A model generated the notes under the pieces. That model ran no database searches and was not told the origin of the DNA. It worked only from the letters and a program-made list of their open reading frames with translations. Shown here in pieces: positions 18,340-28,374 of a stretch of DNA of 64,000 nt; position 1 is the first letter of the stretch; every line of letters begins with the position of its first letter. The DNA is taken from contig NZ_JACHEU010000001.1 in NCBI RefSeq assembly GCF_014201615.1, positions 2,437,631 through 2,501,630 on the forward strand, in the 5' to 3' direction. A program made the translations under genes and the position numbers. This stretch comes from Aquamicrobium lusatiense (GTDB lineage Bacteria; Pseudomonadota; Alphaproteobacteria; Rhizobiales; Rhizobiaceae).

Positions 18340-19545
18340 ATGGCGCTGGTCCCGATGGAAACGGCGCTGCAACGCCTTCTGGAGGATGTCGGACCCCTCG
18401 ATGGCGAAAGCGTACCCCTCAAGGATGCGTATGATCGCGTGCTTGCCGAGTCAATCGTGGCGCTGCGTACGCAGCCTCCGTTCGACGCCTCGGCGATGGA
18501 TGGCTATGCCATGCAGGGCGCCGACGCGCAGACCACGGACGGTGAATTGGCCGTCATCGGCGAAGTGGCCGCCGGCAGCACATTTTCAGGCTCTGTCGAG
18601 GCCGGCCAGTGCGTGCGCATCTTCACCGGCGCACCCCTGCCCGCTGGAACCGATACGGTCGTTATTCAGGAAAATGTCGACAGGCCGGCAGATGGCGTCA
18701 TTCGCCTGCGCGAGCCGACCGCTGCCGGTCGCAATGTGCGGCGCGCCGGACTGGATTTCACGACTGGCGACCTTCTCGTCGAAAAAGGCCATCTGATGCG
18801 TGCCAGCGCGCTTTCGCTTGCCGCTTCGGCCAATCACGCGCGCCTCAAGGTCGTCAAACGGCCTCTGGTCGCCATCATCGCCACCGGCGACGAATTGTGC
18901 CTGCCGGGAAGCGAACTGGGGCCGGGGCAGATCATTTCATCCAACAGCTATGGCATCGCAGCCGCGGCCCGCGCCGTGGGCGCCGATGTTCTCGATCTTG
19001 GCATCGCACCAGATCGCGAGGATGCAATCTCGGCGCTGGTGAAGCAGGCTGTTGCTGCCGGCGCGGACGTCATCGTCACATCTGGCGGAGCCTCCGTCGG
19101 CGATCACGATCTCGTTCACAAGGTTCTGACGCGCGAAGGCATGACGCTCGACTTCTGGCGGATCGCCATGCGGCCAGGAAAGCCGCTGATGTTCGGCAGA
19201 ATGGACAACATCAGATGTCTGGGCCTGCCCGGAAATCCCGTGGCAAGCCTCGTCTGCTCGCAGCTTTTCCTGAAACCTCTGCTCGCCCGCCTTGGCGGCC
19301 GGACTTTCCATCAGGACATCAGGACAGCGACGCTCGGGGCACCGGTTTCAGCCAACGACCATCGGCAGGACTATGTTCGTGCCGCCATCGAGGAACGCGA
19401 CGGCCAGCTGATTGCCACGCCCTTCGGTGTACAGGATTCCTCCATGCTGCGCACCATGGCCGCATCCGGGGGTCTCGTCATACGCGCCCCCTTCCAGCCA
19501 GCATCGGAAATCGGCGATCCCTGCCAGTTGATGATGATCGGTTGA
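18340..19545 (+). CDS. moeA: molybdopterin molybdenumtransferase MoeA
   Basis: MoeA inserts molybdate into adenylylated molybdopterin. The 401-residue protein carries PPFDASAMDGYA near residue 46, IFTGAPLPAGTD, the MoCF-binding signature TSGGASVGDHD, and MRPGKPLMFG. Domain IV closes the C-terminus. It starts one nt after the moaC stop and ends the ppiD-trp-moa unit; lexA follows after a 111-nt gap with its own operators. Confidence 0.97.
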   Translation: MALVPMETALQRLLEDVGPLDGESVPLKDAYDRVLAESIVALRTQPPFDASAMDGYAMQGADAQTTDGELAVIGEVAAGSTFSGSVEAGQCVRIFTGAPLPAGTDTVVIQENVDRPADGVIRLREPTAAGRNVRRAGLDFTTGDLLVEKGHLMRASALSLAASANHARLKVVKRPLVAIIATGDELCLPGSELGPGQIISSNSYGIAAAARAVGADVLDLGIAPDREDAISALVKQAVAAGADVIVTSGGASVGDHDLVHKVLTREGMTLDFWRIAMRPGKPLMFGRMDNIRCLGLPGNPVASLVCSQLFLKPLLARLGGRTFHQDIRTATLGAPVSANDHRQDYVRAAIEERDGQLIATPFGVQDSSMLRTMAASGGLVIRAPFQPASEIGDPCQLMMIG

Positions 19546-19581
19546 AGCCGTCCCGGATCGTTCTGATTTTAAGCGGTTGCG

Positions 19582-19596
19582 GAACACAACTGGAAC
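19582..19596. promoter_or_regulatory. LexA box 1 (direct repeat GAAC-N7-GAAC)
   Basis: An exact GAAC-N7-GAAC direct repeat, the reverse complement of the alphaproteobacterial LexA box GTTC-N7-GTTC. It lies 61-75 nt upstream of the lexA start, where autoregulation is expected. Confidence 0.85.
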
Positions 19597-19607
19597 ATAT
19601 AGTGTTT

Positions 19608-19622
19608 GTTCCGGGTTTGTTT
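19608..19622. promoter_or_regulatory. probable second LexA box (GTTC-N7-GTTT)
   Basis: A one-mismatch copy of GTTC-N7-GTTC on the opposite strand to box 1, 35-49 nt before the lexA start. Together the two boxes could hold two LexA dimers over the promoter. Confidence 0.55.
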
Positions 19623-19656
19623 TCCGATTCTGGATTCGCCGCTGCCGGGGGAACCT

Positions 19657-20376
19657 ATGCTGACGCGCAAGCAACATGAACTGCTTCTGTTTATCCATGA
19701 GCGTTTGAAGGAGAGTGGCATTCCGCCCTCTTTCGACGAAATGAAGGAAGCGCTGGACCTTGCCTCGAAGTCGGGCATCCATCGCCTGATCACCGCACTG
19801 GAAGAACGTGGGTTCATCCGTCGCCTGCCCAATCGTGCGCGTGCGCTGGAAGTGCTGCGCCTGCCCGATTCCATTGCCCCCGGCCTAAACAGCGCACGAA
19901 AATTTTCACCCAGCGTCATTCAGGGAAGCCTTGGGCAGCCGGCAAAGGATGTTCGCAAGCCGCAGGTCGCCAGCAATGACGATGACAGCGCTTCGGCGGT
20001 TTCCATCCCCGTGATGGGGCGGATCGCTGCGGGTGTTCCGATCGATGCGATCCAGCACAAGACACATTCCATTTCGGTGCCGCCGGAGATGCTGTCGGGC
20101 GGCGAGCATTATGCCCTCGAAGTTCGGGGCGATTCCATGATCGAGGCAGGCATTTTTGATGGCGATACCGTCATCATCCGCAACGGCGATACAGCCACCC
20201 CGGGCGATATAGTCGTGGCACTCGTTGACGAGGAAGAAGCAACCCTGAAGCGGTTCCGTCGCAAAGGCGCCTCCATCGCGCTTGAAGCCGCCAATCCGGC
20301 TTACGAAACCCGGATTTTCGGACCCGACCGCGTCAAGGTGCAAGGCAGGCTGGTCGGATTGATCCGCCGTTATTGA
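19657..20376 (+). CDS. lexA: SOS repressor LexA
   Basis: LexA represses DNA-repair genes and cleaves itself when stimulated by RecA filaments. The product is 239 residues from the ATG at 19657. The N-terminal winged helix (residues 1-68) contains [10 protein letters not shown] and [17 protein letters not shown]; the latter has the alphaproteobacterial recognition-helix form. The Ala-Gly cleavage site lies in [10 protein letters not shown]. The catalytic serine is in RGDSM and the general-base lysine in EEATLKRF. The linker is longer than in E. coli, which explains the extra length. Two LexA boxes precede the gene. Confidence 0.98.
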   Translation: MLTRKQHELLLFIHERLKESGIPPSFDEMKEALDLASKSGIHRLITALEERGFIRRLPNRARALEVLRLPDSIAPGLNSARKFSPSVIQGSLGQPAKDVRKPQVASNDDDSASAVSIPVMGRIAAGVPIDAIQHKTHSISVPPEMLSGGEHYALEVRGDSMIEAGIFDGDTVIIRNGDTATPGDIVVALVDEEEATLKRFRRKGASIALEAANPAYETRIFGPDRVKVQGRLVGLIRRY

Positions 20377-20725
20377 TCCGGAAATGAAACGGAGCGAACC
20401 GGATTTTTGTTTTCGCTCTGTTCTGAAAAAACATTATCTATCAGGATATTAAAACAACATCTTGGGGAAATGATCGAAATATTTATGTCGCCATTTGAGC
20501 GCTCTTAAAACGCTGGAATCAATCTGTTGATCGCAGATAGTTGAAGAGCACTTTACGGCCTGTACGAACGGCGAGCAGATTTTATCTTCATAGGTGAGCC
20601 GCCAGTCGAGCGATCTGCCACGATGTTCGATTTCCCGCGTAACTGGGTCTGCATTTTACCCACCCGCGCAAGCAGACGTGCCTAGGGAGGTGCACACTGT
20701 TCAGGATGCGCCCTGTCTTTATCGC
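20377..20725. other. 349-nt gap between convergent lexA and comEC
   Basis: AT-rich directly after lexA. An imperfect hairpin (ACGGAGCGAA near 20389, pairing with TTCGCTCTGT near 20421, with one G-T pair) may act as the lexA terminator. I see no convincing gene; a 60-codon plus-strand frame at 20594-20776 overlaps the comEC end and has no recognisable features. Confidence 0.5.
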
Positions 20726-23272
20726 TTATTCGATCTTGTCCGAGGCCGAGAGAACAGGCGTTTCCGCAGGTGCTGAGGCAACTTTTCTCTCATAGGGCGG
20801 CAAGCCACGGGCTTCCCGCGAGTATCGGCGCTGGGTGTGCCATGGCCGATAATTCCCTTCAATTGCGAAGCGCACCTTTGGCTCTCCGATGATTGGCAAT
20901 GAATTTCCGGCTGAAACAACAGCAGAAGCAGTGTCGATCTTTTCCAGATAGACTTCGGCACTTCCCTTTTGCGCCAGCTCCCGACGGGTCACCACAATTG
21001 CCTGAGATTTTCGGCATGGGCTACGCGTAACCGCGTCCTCGATCACGATGACTGTTGCATGGGCACATGCTTTGGCGGCCGTAGCTGCATCCGGAGCCTG
21101 CACGACAAGCAGGCCAGAGGGACTGCGCAACGCACATGTTTTCCCGGAGCATACAAACCCTGCTGCTGTACTTTCCTGCTTCGCAGAGGCGATAAAATCC
21201 TGCAGAAAAATACCTTCGTCCGGCTGCTTTACGCGGGTTGGCGGCAATACCATCTCAGAGTCCATCGCCCGGCTCCAGTTATCCATGGTGAAGGCATTCG
21301 GGCGGGGTCGGTTGACCGCAACCTGCCCGCCTTCCATGGCGACGGCAATCAGCCGGGCATCTTCTGAAATGAGAATGTCAGGCGTTCGGGCGGAACCCAG
21401 CGTGAGCAGGCTGCCTATGGCGAATGGCAGTGCAACAAGGCGCAGCCATGTTGTCGTCATCGTTGCAATCACCAGCGCAATCGTCGCCAGAAGCACTGCC
21501 TCGGGTGGAATCAGCCCGATCGCGTCGACTGGCGACATGTCCGCGATCTTTTCGGAAAGGAAAATCACTGCCGTCAGCCCCTTGCCCATGATCTGCAAGA
21601 GAGGGCCATCAAGCCCGAAAGGCATGGCGAGCGATGCAAAGACAGCAAAAGGCATGACAATGATCGAGACGACCGGCATCACCGCCAGATTGGCCAGCAG
21701 GCTGAGCGGTGCAACGCGCTGAAAGTGCCATGCCGCGTAGAGGGTCGTGGCAACACCGGCAACCACGGACGTCGCGGCAAGGCCAATCATCATGGTGACC
21801 AGAGCGCGGATCAGCGACCGAACGAGGCCTGACTTTTTGTAAACCCGCGCGACAGGGCGGCGCGCCTTGTAGTCCGACCATGCCGCATAGGCGCCGACGA
21901 GCGCCGCCGTTGCCGCGAACGACATCTGGAAGCTGGGCCCCACCACCTCATGGGGCGTGACCAGGATGACGATGATCGCCGAAATGGCGAGATTGCGCAT
22001 TGTGAGCGCGCTTCGGTCGAACAGGACGGCCACCAGCATGACGGCCAGCATGATGAACGAGCGCACGGCAGCAACCACCATGCCGGAGATCAGCAGGTAG
22101 GCGAAAATCGCAAAAAGTGCGGTAAGTGCTGCATATTTCCTGACCGGATGACGGGAGGAAAAATCCGGGAATGCGGCGAACAATCCGCGCATCAATCCCA
22201 TCACCGTACCCGCCACCAGCGCCATATGCAGGCCGGATATGGAGATAATGTGATAGATGCCTGTCTTGCGCATTGCCTCGTTTATTTCTTCGGGAATGCC
22301 TGCCCGCACCCCGACGATCAGCGCTGCCGCGATTTCGCCTTCCGGCCCGCCGATTCTGTGTCTGATGCGCTCGGCAACCGCCTGCCGCCCCCGCTCGATC
22401 GCAGCACTGATGCGGGTGGCCAATGGCGCGTCAGTCTGCTCGGACAGCTTTGGTCCGGAGAGAAAGAAGCCGCTCGCGCCAATGCCTCCAAAATAATTGG
22501 AAAAGGATGTGTCGTAGCTGTCCGGTCGAATCGGTCCGCTTGGCGGTAGCAGGCGGACGAGGCCGGTCACGTCAGAGCCCGCGCCTATTTCCGGCGGCAG
22601 GTTGCGAGCGGAAATTCGTACCCGTTCCGGCTGGTAGCGAAGTTTCGGCCGCTCGGTGGACACGACATCGATTGTCAGACGCTTGCGCCCGCTCGCCATG
22701 TCCTCAATTTCAACGACCCTGCCGGTAAGTCGTACGGTGATGTTGGAGCCGATCACCCGGGTATCCAGACGCCATGTCTGAAACTTGGAGAGGGCGACGC
22801 CGGAAATGCAAAATAGGAGAGCCAGGCAACACAGATGAATTTTGTGATGTCTGCGTACGGCCCATGTCAAAACCGCAGAAGCCCCGGTCAGACCAAGCAG
22901 CACAGTCCATCGAGGTTCATGAGACATCGAAAAGTAGAATACGACGCCAATGGACAGGAACACCGGTACGAGAAGAAAGCCGGCTCCACGCTCCATTTCC
23001 AGCACAAACGCCAGTGAAGCAGATCGTCCGAATCTGCGTAGTGGCAGCGTGACATGTGCTGCCTGCAGGAATCGCGATCGCCGTGGAGGCAGTGGAGCAC
23101 GCTCTGAAGAAAGTGCGGGAGAAGTGCCCTCCGGAAGGGTGGGCGCCTGCGGTGCCGGCAATGCCGTTGCCTCCGGCAGAGCAAAAAGATTTCGCTCACT
23201 GACGTCAAAAGGCGCATTCTTTGCGCCGTGACTGCCGGCCGACGACAAAGTCACCAAGCCTCCCCCTTGCAC
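20726..23272 (-). CDS. comEC: ComEC/Rec2-family DNA-uptake membrane protein
   Basis: A polytopic inner-membrane protein of 848 residues related to the ComEC channel that carries single-stranded DNA into the cytoplasm during transformation. An N-terminal DUF4131-like region with two or three membrane segments (about residues 85-165) and an OB-like domain precede the Competence core with HIISISGLHMALVAG near residue 340 and many hydrophobic helices. The C-terminal part (about 640-848) replaces the metallo-beta-lactamase-like domain but shows no HxHxDH metal motif. The N-terminus before the first membrane segment is a Pro-rich cytoplasmic tail. The start is divergent from gltX with 77 nt between them. 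Confidence 0.9.
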   Translation of the reverse strand: MQGGGLVTLSSAGSHGAKNAPFDVSERNLFALPEATALPAPQAPTLPEGTSPALSSERAPLPPRRSRFLQAAHVTLPLRRFGRSASLAFVLEMERGAGFLLVPVFLSIGVVFYFSMSHEPRWTVLLGLTGASAVLTWAVRRHHKIHLCCLALLFCISGVALSKFQTWRLDTRVIGSNITVRLTGRVVEIEDMASGRKRLTIDVVSTERPKLRYQPERVRISARNLPPEIGAGSDVTGLVRLLPPSGPIRPDSYDTSFSNYFGGIGASGFFLSGPKLSEQTDAPLATRISAAIERGRQAVAERIRHRIGGPEGEIAAALIVGVRAGIPEEINEAMRKTGIYHIISISGLHMALVAGTVMGLMRGLFAAFPDFSSRHPVRKYAALTALFAIFAYLLISGMVVAAVRSFIMLAVMLVAVLFDRSALTMRNLAISAIIVILVTPHEVVGPSFQMSFAATAALVGAYAAWSDYKARRPVARVYKKSGLVRSLIRALVTMMIGLAATSVVAGVATTLYAAWHFQRVAPLSLLANLAVMPVVSIIVMPFAVFASLAMPFGLDGPLLQIMGKGLTAVIFLSEKIADMSPVDAIGLIPPEAVLLATIALVIATMTTTWLRLVALPFAIGSLLTLGSARTPDILISEDARLIAVAMEGGQVAVNRPRPNAFTMDNWSRAMDSEMVLPPTRVKQPDEGIFLQDFIASAKQESTAAGFVCSGKTCALRSPSGLLVVQAPDAATAAKACAHATVIVIEDAVTRSPCRKSQAIVVTRRELAQKGSAEVYLEKIDTASAVVSAGNSLPIIGEPKVRFAIEGNYRPWHTQRRYSREARGLPPYERKVASAPAETPVLSASDKIE

Positions 23273-23349
23273 CCCTCACCTCCTATGCTACATGAACGCG
23301 CAAACAGCGAAAGTCCGGCAGCTGGCTTTCGTCACCTCGCGAGAACTGA

Positions 23350-24771
23350 ATGTCTGACAAGGTCGTCACCCGCTTCGCCCCCTCGCCCACGGGCTTCCTG
23401 CATATAGGCGGTGCGCGCACTGCGCTGTTCAACTGGCTTTATGCCCGCCACACCGGCGGCACCATGTTGCTGCGCATCGAGGATACGGATCGGGAACGCT
23501 CCACAGATGCAGCTACCGCTGCGATTCTCGAAGGCCTGAGCTGGCTTGGATTGAAATGGGAAGGCGATCCCGTATCGCAGTATGAGCGCGCCGGCCGGCA
23601 CCGCGAGGTGGCGGAAGAACTGGTTGGTCTGGGCAAGGCCTATTACTGCTACGCCACACCGGCGGAACTGGAAGAAATGCGCGAAAAGGCACGCGCCGAA
23701 GGGCGCCCGCCACGCTATGATGGCCGCTGGCGCGATCGTGACCCTTCCGAAGCGCCCGAAGGCGTTCCCGGCGCAATCCGCATCAAGGCACCCACCGAGG
23801 GAGAAACCCTGGTGCGTGATCTCGTTCAGGGCGATGTGCGCTTTCCGAACAAGGATCTTGATGACTTCATCATCCTGCGCTCGGATGGAAATCCAACCTA
23901 CATGCATGCAGTGGTGGTGGACGACCACGACATGGGCGTCACCCACATCATCCGCGGCGATGACCATCTCACCAACGCGGCGCGGCAGACCATCATCTAT
24001 GATGCCATGGGCTGGCAGGTGCCGGAGATGGCGCATATCCCGCTCATTCACGGTGCCGATGGCGCAAAGCTTTCCAAGCGCCACGGTGCGCTCGGCGTGG
24101 AAGCCTACAGGGCAATGGGATACCTGCCCGAGGCCCTGCTCAACTACCTTGCACGCCTCGGCTGGAGCCATGGCGACGACGAGGTGATGTCGATTGCCCA
24201 GATGACAGAATGGTTCGACATCACCGATGTGAACAAGGGGGCAGCGCGTTTCGACTTCGCCAAGCTGGAAGCGCTGAACGGCATTCACATGCGTTCGATG
24301 GATGACGCGGCACTCACCGAAGCTCTCCTGTCCGCCCTCCCATATCTGCCGGATGGCGAAGCCCTTGCCACAGGCTTTGACGACGCGGCCAGAGAACGGC
24401 TGCTGCGCGCCATGCCCGGGCTCAAGGATCGCGCCAAGACACTGATCGAGCTTGCGGACAACACCTATTATCTGACCGCCCGGCGGCCTCTCCAGTTGGA
24501 TGAAAAAGCGACGACCATACTCGATGACGCCGCAAGGGCCGTGCTGAAGGATGTGCTGACCCGTTTTCAGGATATCAGCGAGTGGAATGCTCAGACGACC
24601 GAAGCGGCGATCCGGGAATACGCTGAGAGTTCCGGGCTGAAACTGGGCAAGATCGCCCAGCCGCTGCGCGCGGCGCTGACCGGTCGGGCGACGTCCCCGG
24701 GCGTGTTCGATGTGCTGGATGTGCTTGGGCGTGAAGAAAGCCTCGCACGCATTGGGGATCAAATCGATTAA
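23350..24771 (+). CDS. gltX: glutamyl-tRNA synthetase
   Basis: A class I synthetase of 473 residues that charges tRNA(Glu), and probably tRNA(Gln) as well, because the window also encodes the GatA and GatC subunits of the transamidation pathway. The HIGH motif is HIGGART near residue 18 and the KMSKS motif is KLSKRHGA near residue 240. [14 protein letters not shown] opens the catalytic domain. Many alphaproteobacteria carry two GltX copies; this is the one that precedes gltA in related genomes. It is divergent from comEC. Confidence 0.97.
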   Translation: MSDKVVTRFAPSPTGFLHIGGARTALFNWLYARHTGGTMLLRIEDTDRERSTDAATAAILEGLSWLGLKWEGDPVSQYERAGRHREVAEELVGLGKAYYCYATPAELEEMREKARAEGRPPRYDGRWRDRDPSEAPEGVPGAIRIKAPTEGETLVRDLVQGDVRFPNKDLDDFIILRSDGNPTYMHAVVVDDHDMGVTHIIRGDDHLTNAARQTIIYDAMGWQVPEMAHIPLIHGADGAKLSKRHGALGVEAYRAMGYLPEALLNYLARLGWSHGDDEVMSIAQMTEWFDITDVNKGAARFDFAKLEALNGIHMRSMDDAALTEALLSALPYLPDGEALATGFDDAARERLLRAMPGLKDRAKTLIELADNTYYLTARRPLQLDEKATTILDDAARAVLKDVLTRFQDISEWNAQTTEAAIREYAESSGLKLGKIAQPLRAALTGRATSPGVFDVLDVLGREESLARIGDQID

Positions 24772-24830
24772 GGGACACGGCTACGAAAATTGACGTTGAA
24801 AGGCCTGTGTTGCGGTGCAACATTAGCGCG

Positions 24831-24847
24831 CGAACCGAAACGGTTCG
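24831..24847. repeat. inverted repeat upstream of gltA
   Basis: Perfect 7-nt arms (CGAACCG / CGGTTCG) around AAA, 59 nt after the gltX stop and 103 nt before the gltA start. It could be a gltX terminator without a T-run or a regulatory site of gltA. Confidence 0.4.
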
Positions 24848-24949
24848 GCACCTTATACAGGCTGCACTTTTGAACTTTCCCGTATTTCGGATTTAACATC
24901 GACCAACGATTTTTGCCGCTTGGGCATGAGACTTGACAAGGAGTTTGCG

Positions 24950-26239
24950 ATGACCGGATCAACTGCGAAACTGGAGCTTGGCGGCAAAACTCACGAACTC
25001 CAGGTCCGAAGTGGAACGATCGGACCGGACGTCGTCGACATCGCCTCGCTCTACTCTACCACCGGCGCCTTCACTTACGATCCCGGCTTCACTTCGACGG
25101 CAAGCTGCGAATCGCAGATCACTTACATCGATGGTGACGCAGGCGTTCTGCTGCACCGCGGATATCCCATCGACCAGCTCGCCGAGCACGGCGATTTCCT
25201 CGAAGTCTGCTACCTCCTGCTCTACGGTGAACTGCCGACCAAGAGCCAGAAAGAGGATTTCGATCACCGCATCACGCGCCACACCATGGTGCATGAGCAG
25301 ATGTCGAAATTCTTCTCAGGCTTCCGCCGCGATGCGCACCCGATGGCGGTCATGTGCGGTGTCGTCGGTGCGCTTTCGGCCTTCTATCACGACTCCACCG
25401 ACATCTCCGATCCGCATCAGCGCATGGTCGCCTCGATGCGCCTGATCGCCAAGATGCCGACCATTGCGGCCATGGCCTACAAGTATCACATCGGCCAGCC
25501 GTTCATTTATCCCAAGAACGACCTGAACTTTGCCGCCAACTTCCTGCACATGTGCTTTGCGGTGCCTTGCGAGGAATACAAGGTCAATCCGGTTCTGGCG
25601 CGCGCCATGGAGCGCATCTTCATCCTTCATGCCGACCATGAGCAGAACGCTTCGACCTCGACCGTTCGGCTGGCCGGCTCGTCGGGCGCCAACCCGTTCG
25701 CCTGCATCGCCGCCGGCATTGCCTGCCTGTGGGGACCGGCTCATGGCGGCGCCAACGAAGCTGCCCTCAACATGCTGGCCGAGATCGGCCACGTCGACAA
25801 CATTCCCGAATTCGTCAACCGCGCCAAGGACAAGAACGATCCGTTCCGCCTCATGGGCTTCGGTCACCGCGTCTACAAGAACTACGATCCGCGTGCCAAG
25901 ATCATGCAGCAGACCGCGCATGAGGTTCTGGGTGAGCTCGGCATCAAGGACGATCCGCTGCTCGACATCGCCATGGAGCTGGAAAAGATCGCTCTTACTG
26001 ACGAGTACTTCATCGAGAAGAAGCTCTACCCGAACGTCGACTTCTACTCCGGCATCACCCTGAAGGCGCTGGGCTTCCCCACCACCATGTTTACCGTTCT
26101 GTTTGCCGTCGCCCGCACCGTGGGCTGGATTGCCCAGTGGAAGGAAATGATCGAGGATCCGCGCCAGAAGATCGGGCGTCCGCGCCAGCTCTACACCGGC
26201 TCGCCCGAGCGCGATTACATTCCGATCGCCAAGCGCTGA
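24950..26239 (+). CDS. gltA: citrate synthase (type II)
   Basis: GltA condenses oxaloacetate and acetyl-CoA at the entry of the TCA cycle. The 429-residue product, from the ATG at 24950 with AAGGAG before it, matches hexameric, NADH-sensitive type II enzymes. The active-site histidines are in [15 protein letters not shown] and in [14 protein letters not shown], with the catalytic aspartate in the C-terminal VDFYSGI region. An N-terminal beta domain precedes the core. A strong terminator follows at once, and the long 178-nt leader suggests its own promoter. Confidence 0.98.
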   Translation: MTGSTAKLELGGKTHELQVRSGTIGPDVVDIASLYSTTGAFTYDPGFTSTASCESQITYIDGDAGVLLHRGYPIDQLAEHGDFLEVCYLLLYGELPTKSQKEDFDHRITRHTMVHEQMSKFFSGFRRDAHPMAVMCGVVGALSAFYHDSTDISDPHQRMVASMRLIAKMPTIAAMAYKYHIGQPFIYPKNDLNFAANFLHMCFAVPCEEYKVNPVLARAMERIFILHADHEQNASTSTVRLAGSSGANPFACIAAGIACLWGPAHGGANEAALNMLAEIGHVDNIPEFVNRAKDKNDPFRLMGFGHRVYKNYDPRAKIMQQTAHEVLGELGIKDDPLLDIAMELEKIALTDEYFIEKKLYPNVDFYSGITLKALGFPTTMFTVLFAVARTVGWIAQWKEMIEDPRQKIGRPRQLYTGSPERDYIPIAKR

Positions 26240-26247
26240 CCGGATAC

Positions 26248-26278
26248 GAAAAAGGCCGCGAAGTTCGCGGCCTTTTTC
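26248..26278 (+). terminator. terminator between convergent gltA and lpxB
   Basis: A perfect 14-bp stem (GAAAAAGGCCGCGA with its complement) and 3-nt loop, flanked by A- and T-runs, sits 9 nt after gltA. The symmetry lets it serve both gltA and the long lpx transcript on the minus strand. Confidence 0.92.
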
Positions 26279-26311
26279 TCTTGAAATAAGAGCTTGTCTT
26301 CCTGATTTCTC

Positions 26312-27478
26312 TTACTGGATCATGTTCAGCACCGCCTCGGCTCCAATCGCTCCGGCCGGGCGATCGGTTGCCATGCGGCGGCGCACTTCCGCAAAGCCGG
26401 CTTTCTGCCAATCGCGCATCCCGCCATCGATAAGAAGCGCCTCGACCTGTCGGGCCAATATTCCGGGCCGCACAAAGCGGTCGTAGAATTCAGGCACGAT
26501 GGCCCGGTCGGCGATCAGATTGGGCAGTGATGCGGACCAGATTTTCAGCAGGAGCGGCGCAACAGGCCTGATGACGGGATCGAGCTTGTAACAGGAGATC
26601 ATCGGCACCCCCGACAAAGCCAGCTCCAGAGAAACCGTTCCCGATGCAATCAGCGCCGCATCAGCCTCTGCAAAGGCCTGCCACTTTGCATCCGGCTCGG
26701 TCACGATTTCCGGTTTCTGGTCCCAGTTCTGTGTCGACTTCCCGATCGTCGGAGCAACATGCGGAACAGTTGGCAAAACCAGCCGCAGCTTGTGGCCGCG
26801 TGCGCGCAACTCATTCACCGTTTCACCGAATGGCTCAAGCAAACGGTTCACTTCTCCGCGTCGTGAGCCGGGCAACAGAAGCAGCGTTCTGGTGTTCCCG
26901 GCCGACATATCCCGCGGCTGGTCTTGCCCCGCTGCGGCAAGCCTGACACCCGCATCCTGAGTCAGCCGATGCCCCACATAGGTGCCGGCGGGGCCACCAA
27001 GGCGCTCCAGTTCCCCAACCTCGAAGGGCAGGATGCACAGAATGCGGTCCACATAAGGTCGCATCGCCGCCGCCCGGCCTTGCCGCCAGGCCCACACGCT
27101 TGGGCACACGTAATGAACGATCGGGATCGAGGCATCACCCGAACGCACCTTCTTCGCGACGCGCAGGGAGAAATCGGGGCTGTCGATGGTGATCAGGCAG
27201 TCCGGCTTTGCGGCAACAATCGCTGCTGCAGTCTGACCAATACGACGGATAAGACGAGGCAGATCACGCAGGATGGCGCTGACGCCCATAAGGGCGATCT
27301 CGCCCGAACTGAACAGAGACTTCAGTCCAAGCCCCTCCAGATGACGTCCGCCGACACCAACAAGCTCGACCTTGCGGCCGGCCTGCTTTTCCAGTTCACG
27401 GATAAGGTCCGCGCCCAGAAGATCCCCGGATTCTTCACCTGCCACGATGGCGATGCGCAGAGGTCGCTGCTCCTTCAT
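26312..27478 (-). CDS. lpxB: lipid-A-disaccharide synthase
   Basis: LpxB is a peripheral inner-membrane glycosyltransferase (GT19) that joins UDP-2,3-diacylglucosamine and 2,3-diacylglucosamine 1-phosphate. The 388-residue protein has the N-terminal VAGEESGDLLGADLI, and the central YVCPSVWAWRQGR and LLPGSRRGEV motifs typical of LpxB. It is the last gene of the minus-strand envelope cluster, and its ATG overlaps the lpxI stop by four nt. Confidence 0.97.
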   Translation of the reverse strand: MKEQRPLRIAIVAGEESGDLLGADLIRELEKQAGRKVELVGVGGRHLEGLGLKSLFSSGEIALMGVSAILRDLPRLIRRIGQTAAAIVAAKPDCLITIDSPDFSLRVAKKVRSGDASIPIVHYVCPSVWAWRQGRAAAMRPYVDRILCILPFEVGELERLGGPAGTYVGHRLTQDAGVRLAAAGQDQPRDMSAGNTRTLLLLPGSRRGEVNRLLEPFGETVNELRARGHKLRLVLPTVPHVAPTIGKSTQNWDQKPEIVTEPDAKWQAFAEADAALIASGTVSLELALSGVPMISCYKLDPVIRPVAPLLLKIWSASLPNLIADRAIVPEFYDRFVRPGILARQVEALLIDGGMRDWQKAGFAEVRRRMATDRPAGAIGAEAVLNMIQ

Positions 27479-28374
27479 GGCGTATCCTTAGGCGGCAGGC
27501 CGATGACGAACAGGCCAAGCGCATTAGCCTGTGCGATCATATCCGGCCCGTCCAGCACGAGCGAATGACCGGCCTCCACAGCGATGCCCGCCAGTCCTGC
27601 CGCATGCGCTCCGATCACCGTGCGGGGGCCGATGGAGGGCAGGTCCGTGCGAGCCTCCTGCCCCGGTTTGGCGCACTTGACCAGCACGCCGCGCTTCTTT
27701 CCCGCGAGGCGCCCATGATCCCGCAGGTCGCGGACGCGCTCCAGCATGGCGTCGGTTCCCTCAATGCCTTCCAGCGCGATCGCGCGGCCGCCTATGGCGA
27801 CTGCACCCTGCCCTATGTCGAGCGCGCCTATGGCTTCCGCAGCGATGCGCGCCGCCTTGATGTCGCGCCAGTCTGCCTCGGATGGAGAATGGTTGCCGAA
27901 AGTCCCTTCAACGGCAACCAGATCCGGAACGATTTCATGCGCCCCGACGACCTTGAAGCCGCTTTTCTCAAGCCATTCGACCACGAAGCGCAGAAGGCCA
28001 TCGTCCCCTTTGGCCAGAGCCCGTATGAGTGACGGAACAAAGCGCAGAAGTCCTATTCCGGGACGCATTGCGGCGACACGCGGGCGGCGCTTGATTTCTC
28101 CCGCCATCACCACATGGGTGATGCCACGCCGGCGAAGGCGCGCAACAAGCGATGGCGCATCTTCCAGCGCGATTGTCTCGTGATCGTAGCGCTCAAGCCC
28201 CGCTTCGGCATCCGGCTCGCCCTCAACCATCAGGACAAACGGCTTCAGGCCTGTGTTTGCCAGACCTTCAGCTATCGCACCGGGAAGGTTTCCGCCGCCG
28301 GCAATGATGCAGACCCTGCTGTGAGGATCGCCGGCACGGCCACGAGGATTGCTCTCAGTCCTCGTCATCGCCAT
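27475..28374 (-). CDS. lpxI: UDP-2,3-diacylglucosamine pyrophosphatase LpxI
   Basis: LpxI (formerly DUF1009) hydrolyses UDP-2,3-diacylglucosamine to lipid X, replacing the unrelated LpxH in alphaproteobacteria. The product is about 299 residues with the N-terminal VCIIAGGGNLPGAIAEG, the central GVSxx-less MAGEIKRRPR segment, and the C-terminal DLPSIGPRTVIGAHAAGLAGIAVEAGHSL split into recognisable LpxI blocks. Three starts are possible (28389 GTG, 28374 ATG, 28368 ATG); all overlap the lpxA end slightly. 28374 has a G-rich stretch about ten nt upstream. Confidence 0.93.
   Translation of the reverse strand: MAMTRTESNPRGRAGDPHSRVCIIAGGGNLPGAIAEGLANTGLKPFVLMVEGEPDAEAGLERYDHETIALEDAPSLVARLRRRGITHVVMAGEIKRRPRVAAMRPGIGLLRFVPSLIRALAKGDDGLLRFVVEWLEKSGFKVVGAHEIVPDLVAVEGTFGNHSPSEADWRDIKAARIAAEAIGALDIGQGAVAIGGRAIALEGIEGTDAMLERVRDLRDHGRLAGKKRGVLVKCAKPGQEARTDLPSIGPRTVIGAHAAGLAGIAVEAGHSLVLDGPDMIAQANALGLFVIGLPPKDTP

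Noticed and set aside
20594..20776. 60-codon frame in the lexA-comEC gap
   Set aside because: It overlaps the comEC end, lacks a ribosome binding site and shows no conserved segment.
23332..24762. 476-codon minus-strand frame antisense to gltX
   Set aside because: It mirrors gltX along its whole length, has no ribosome binding site and no recognisable domain.
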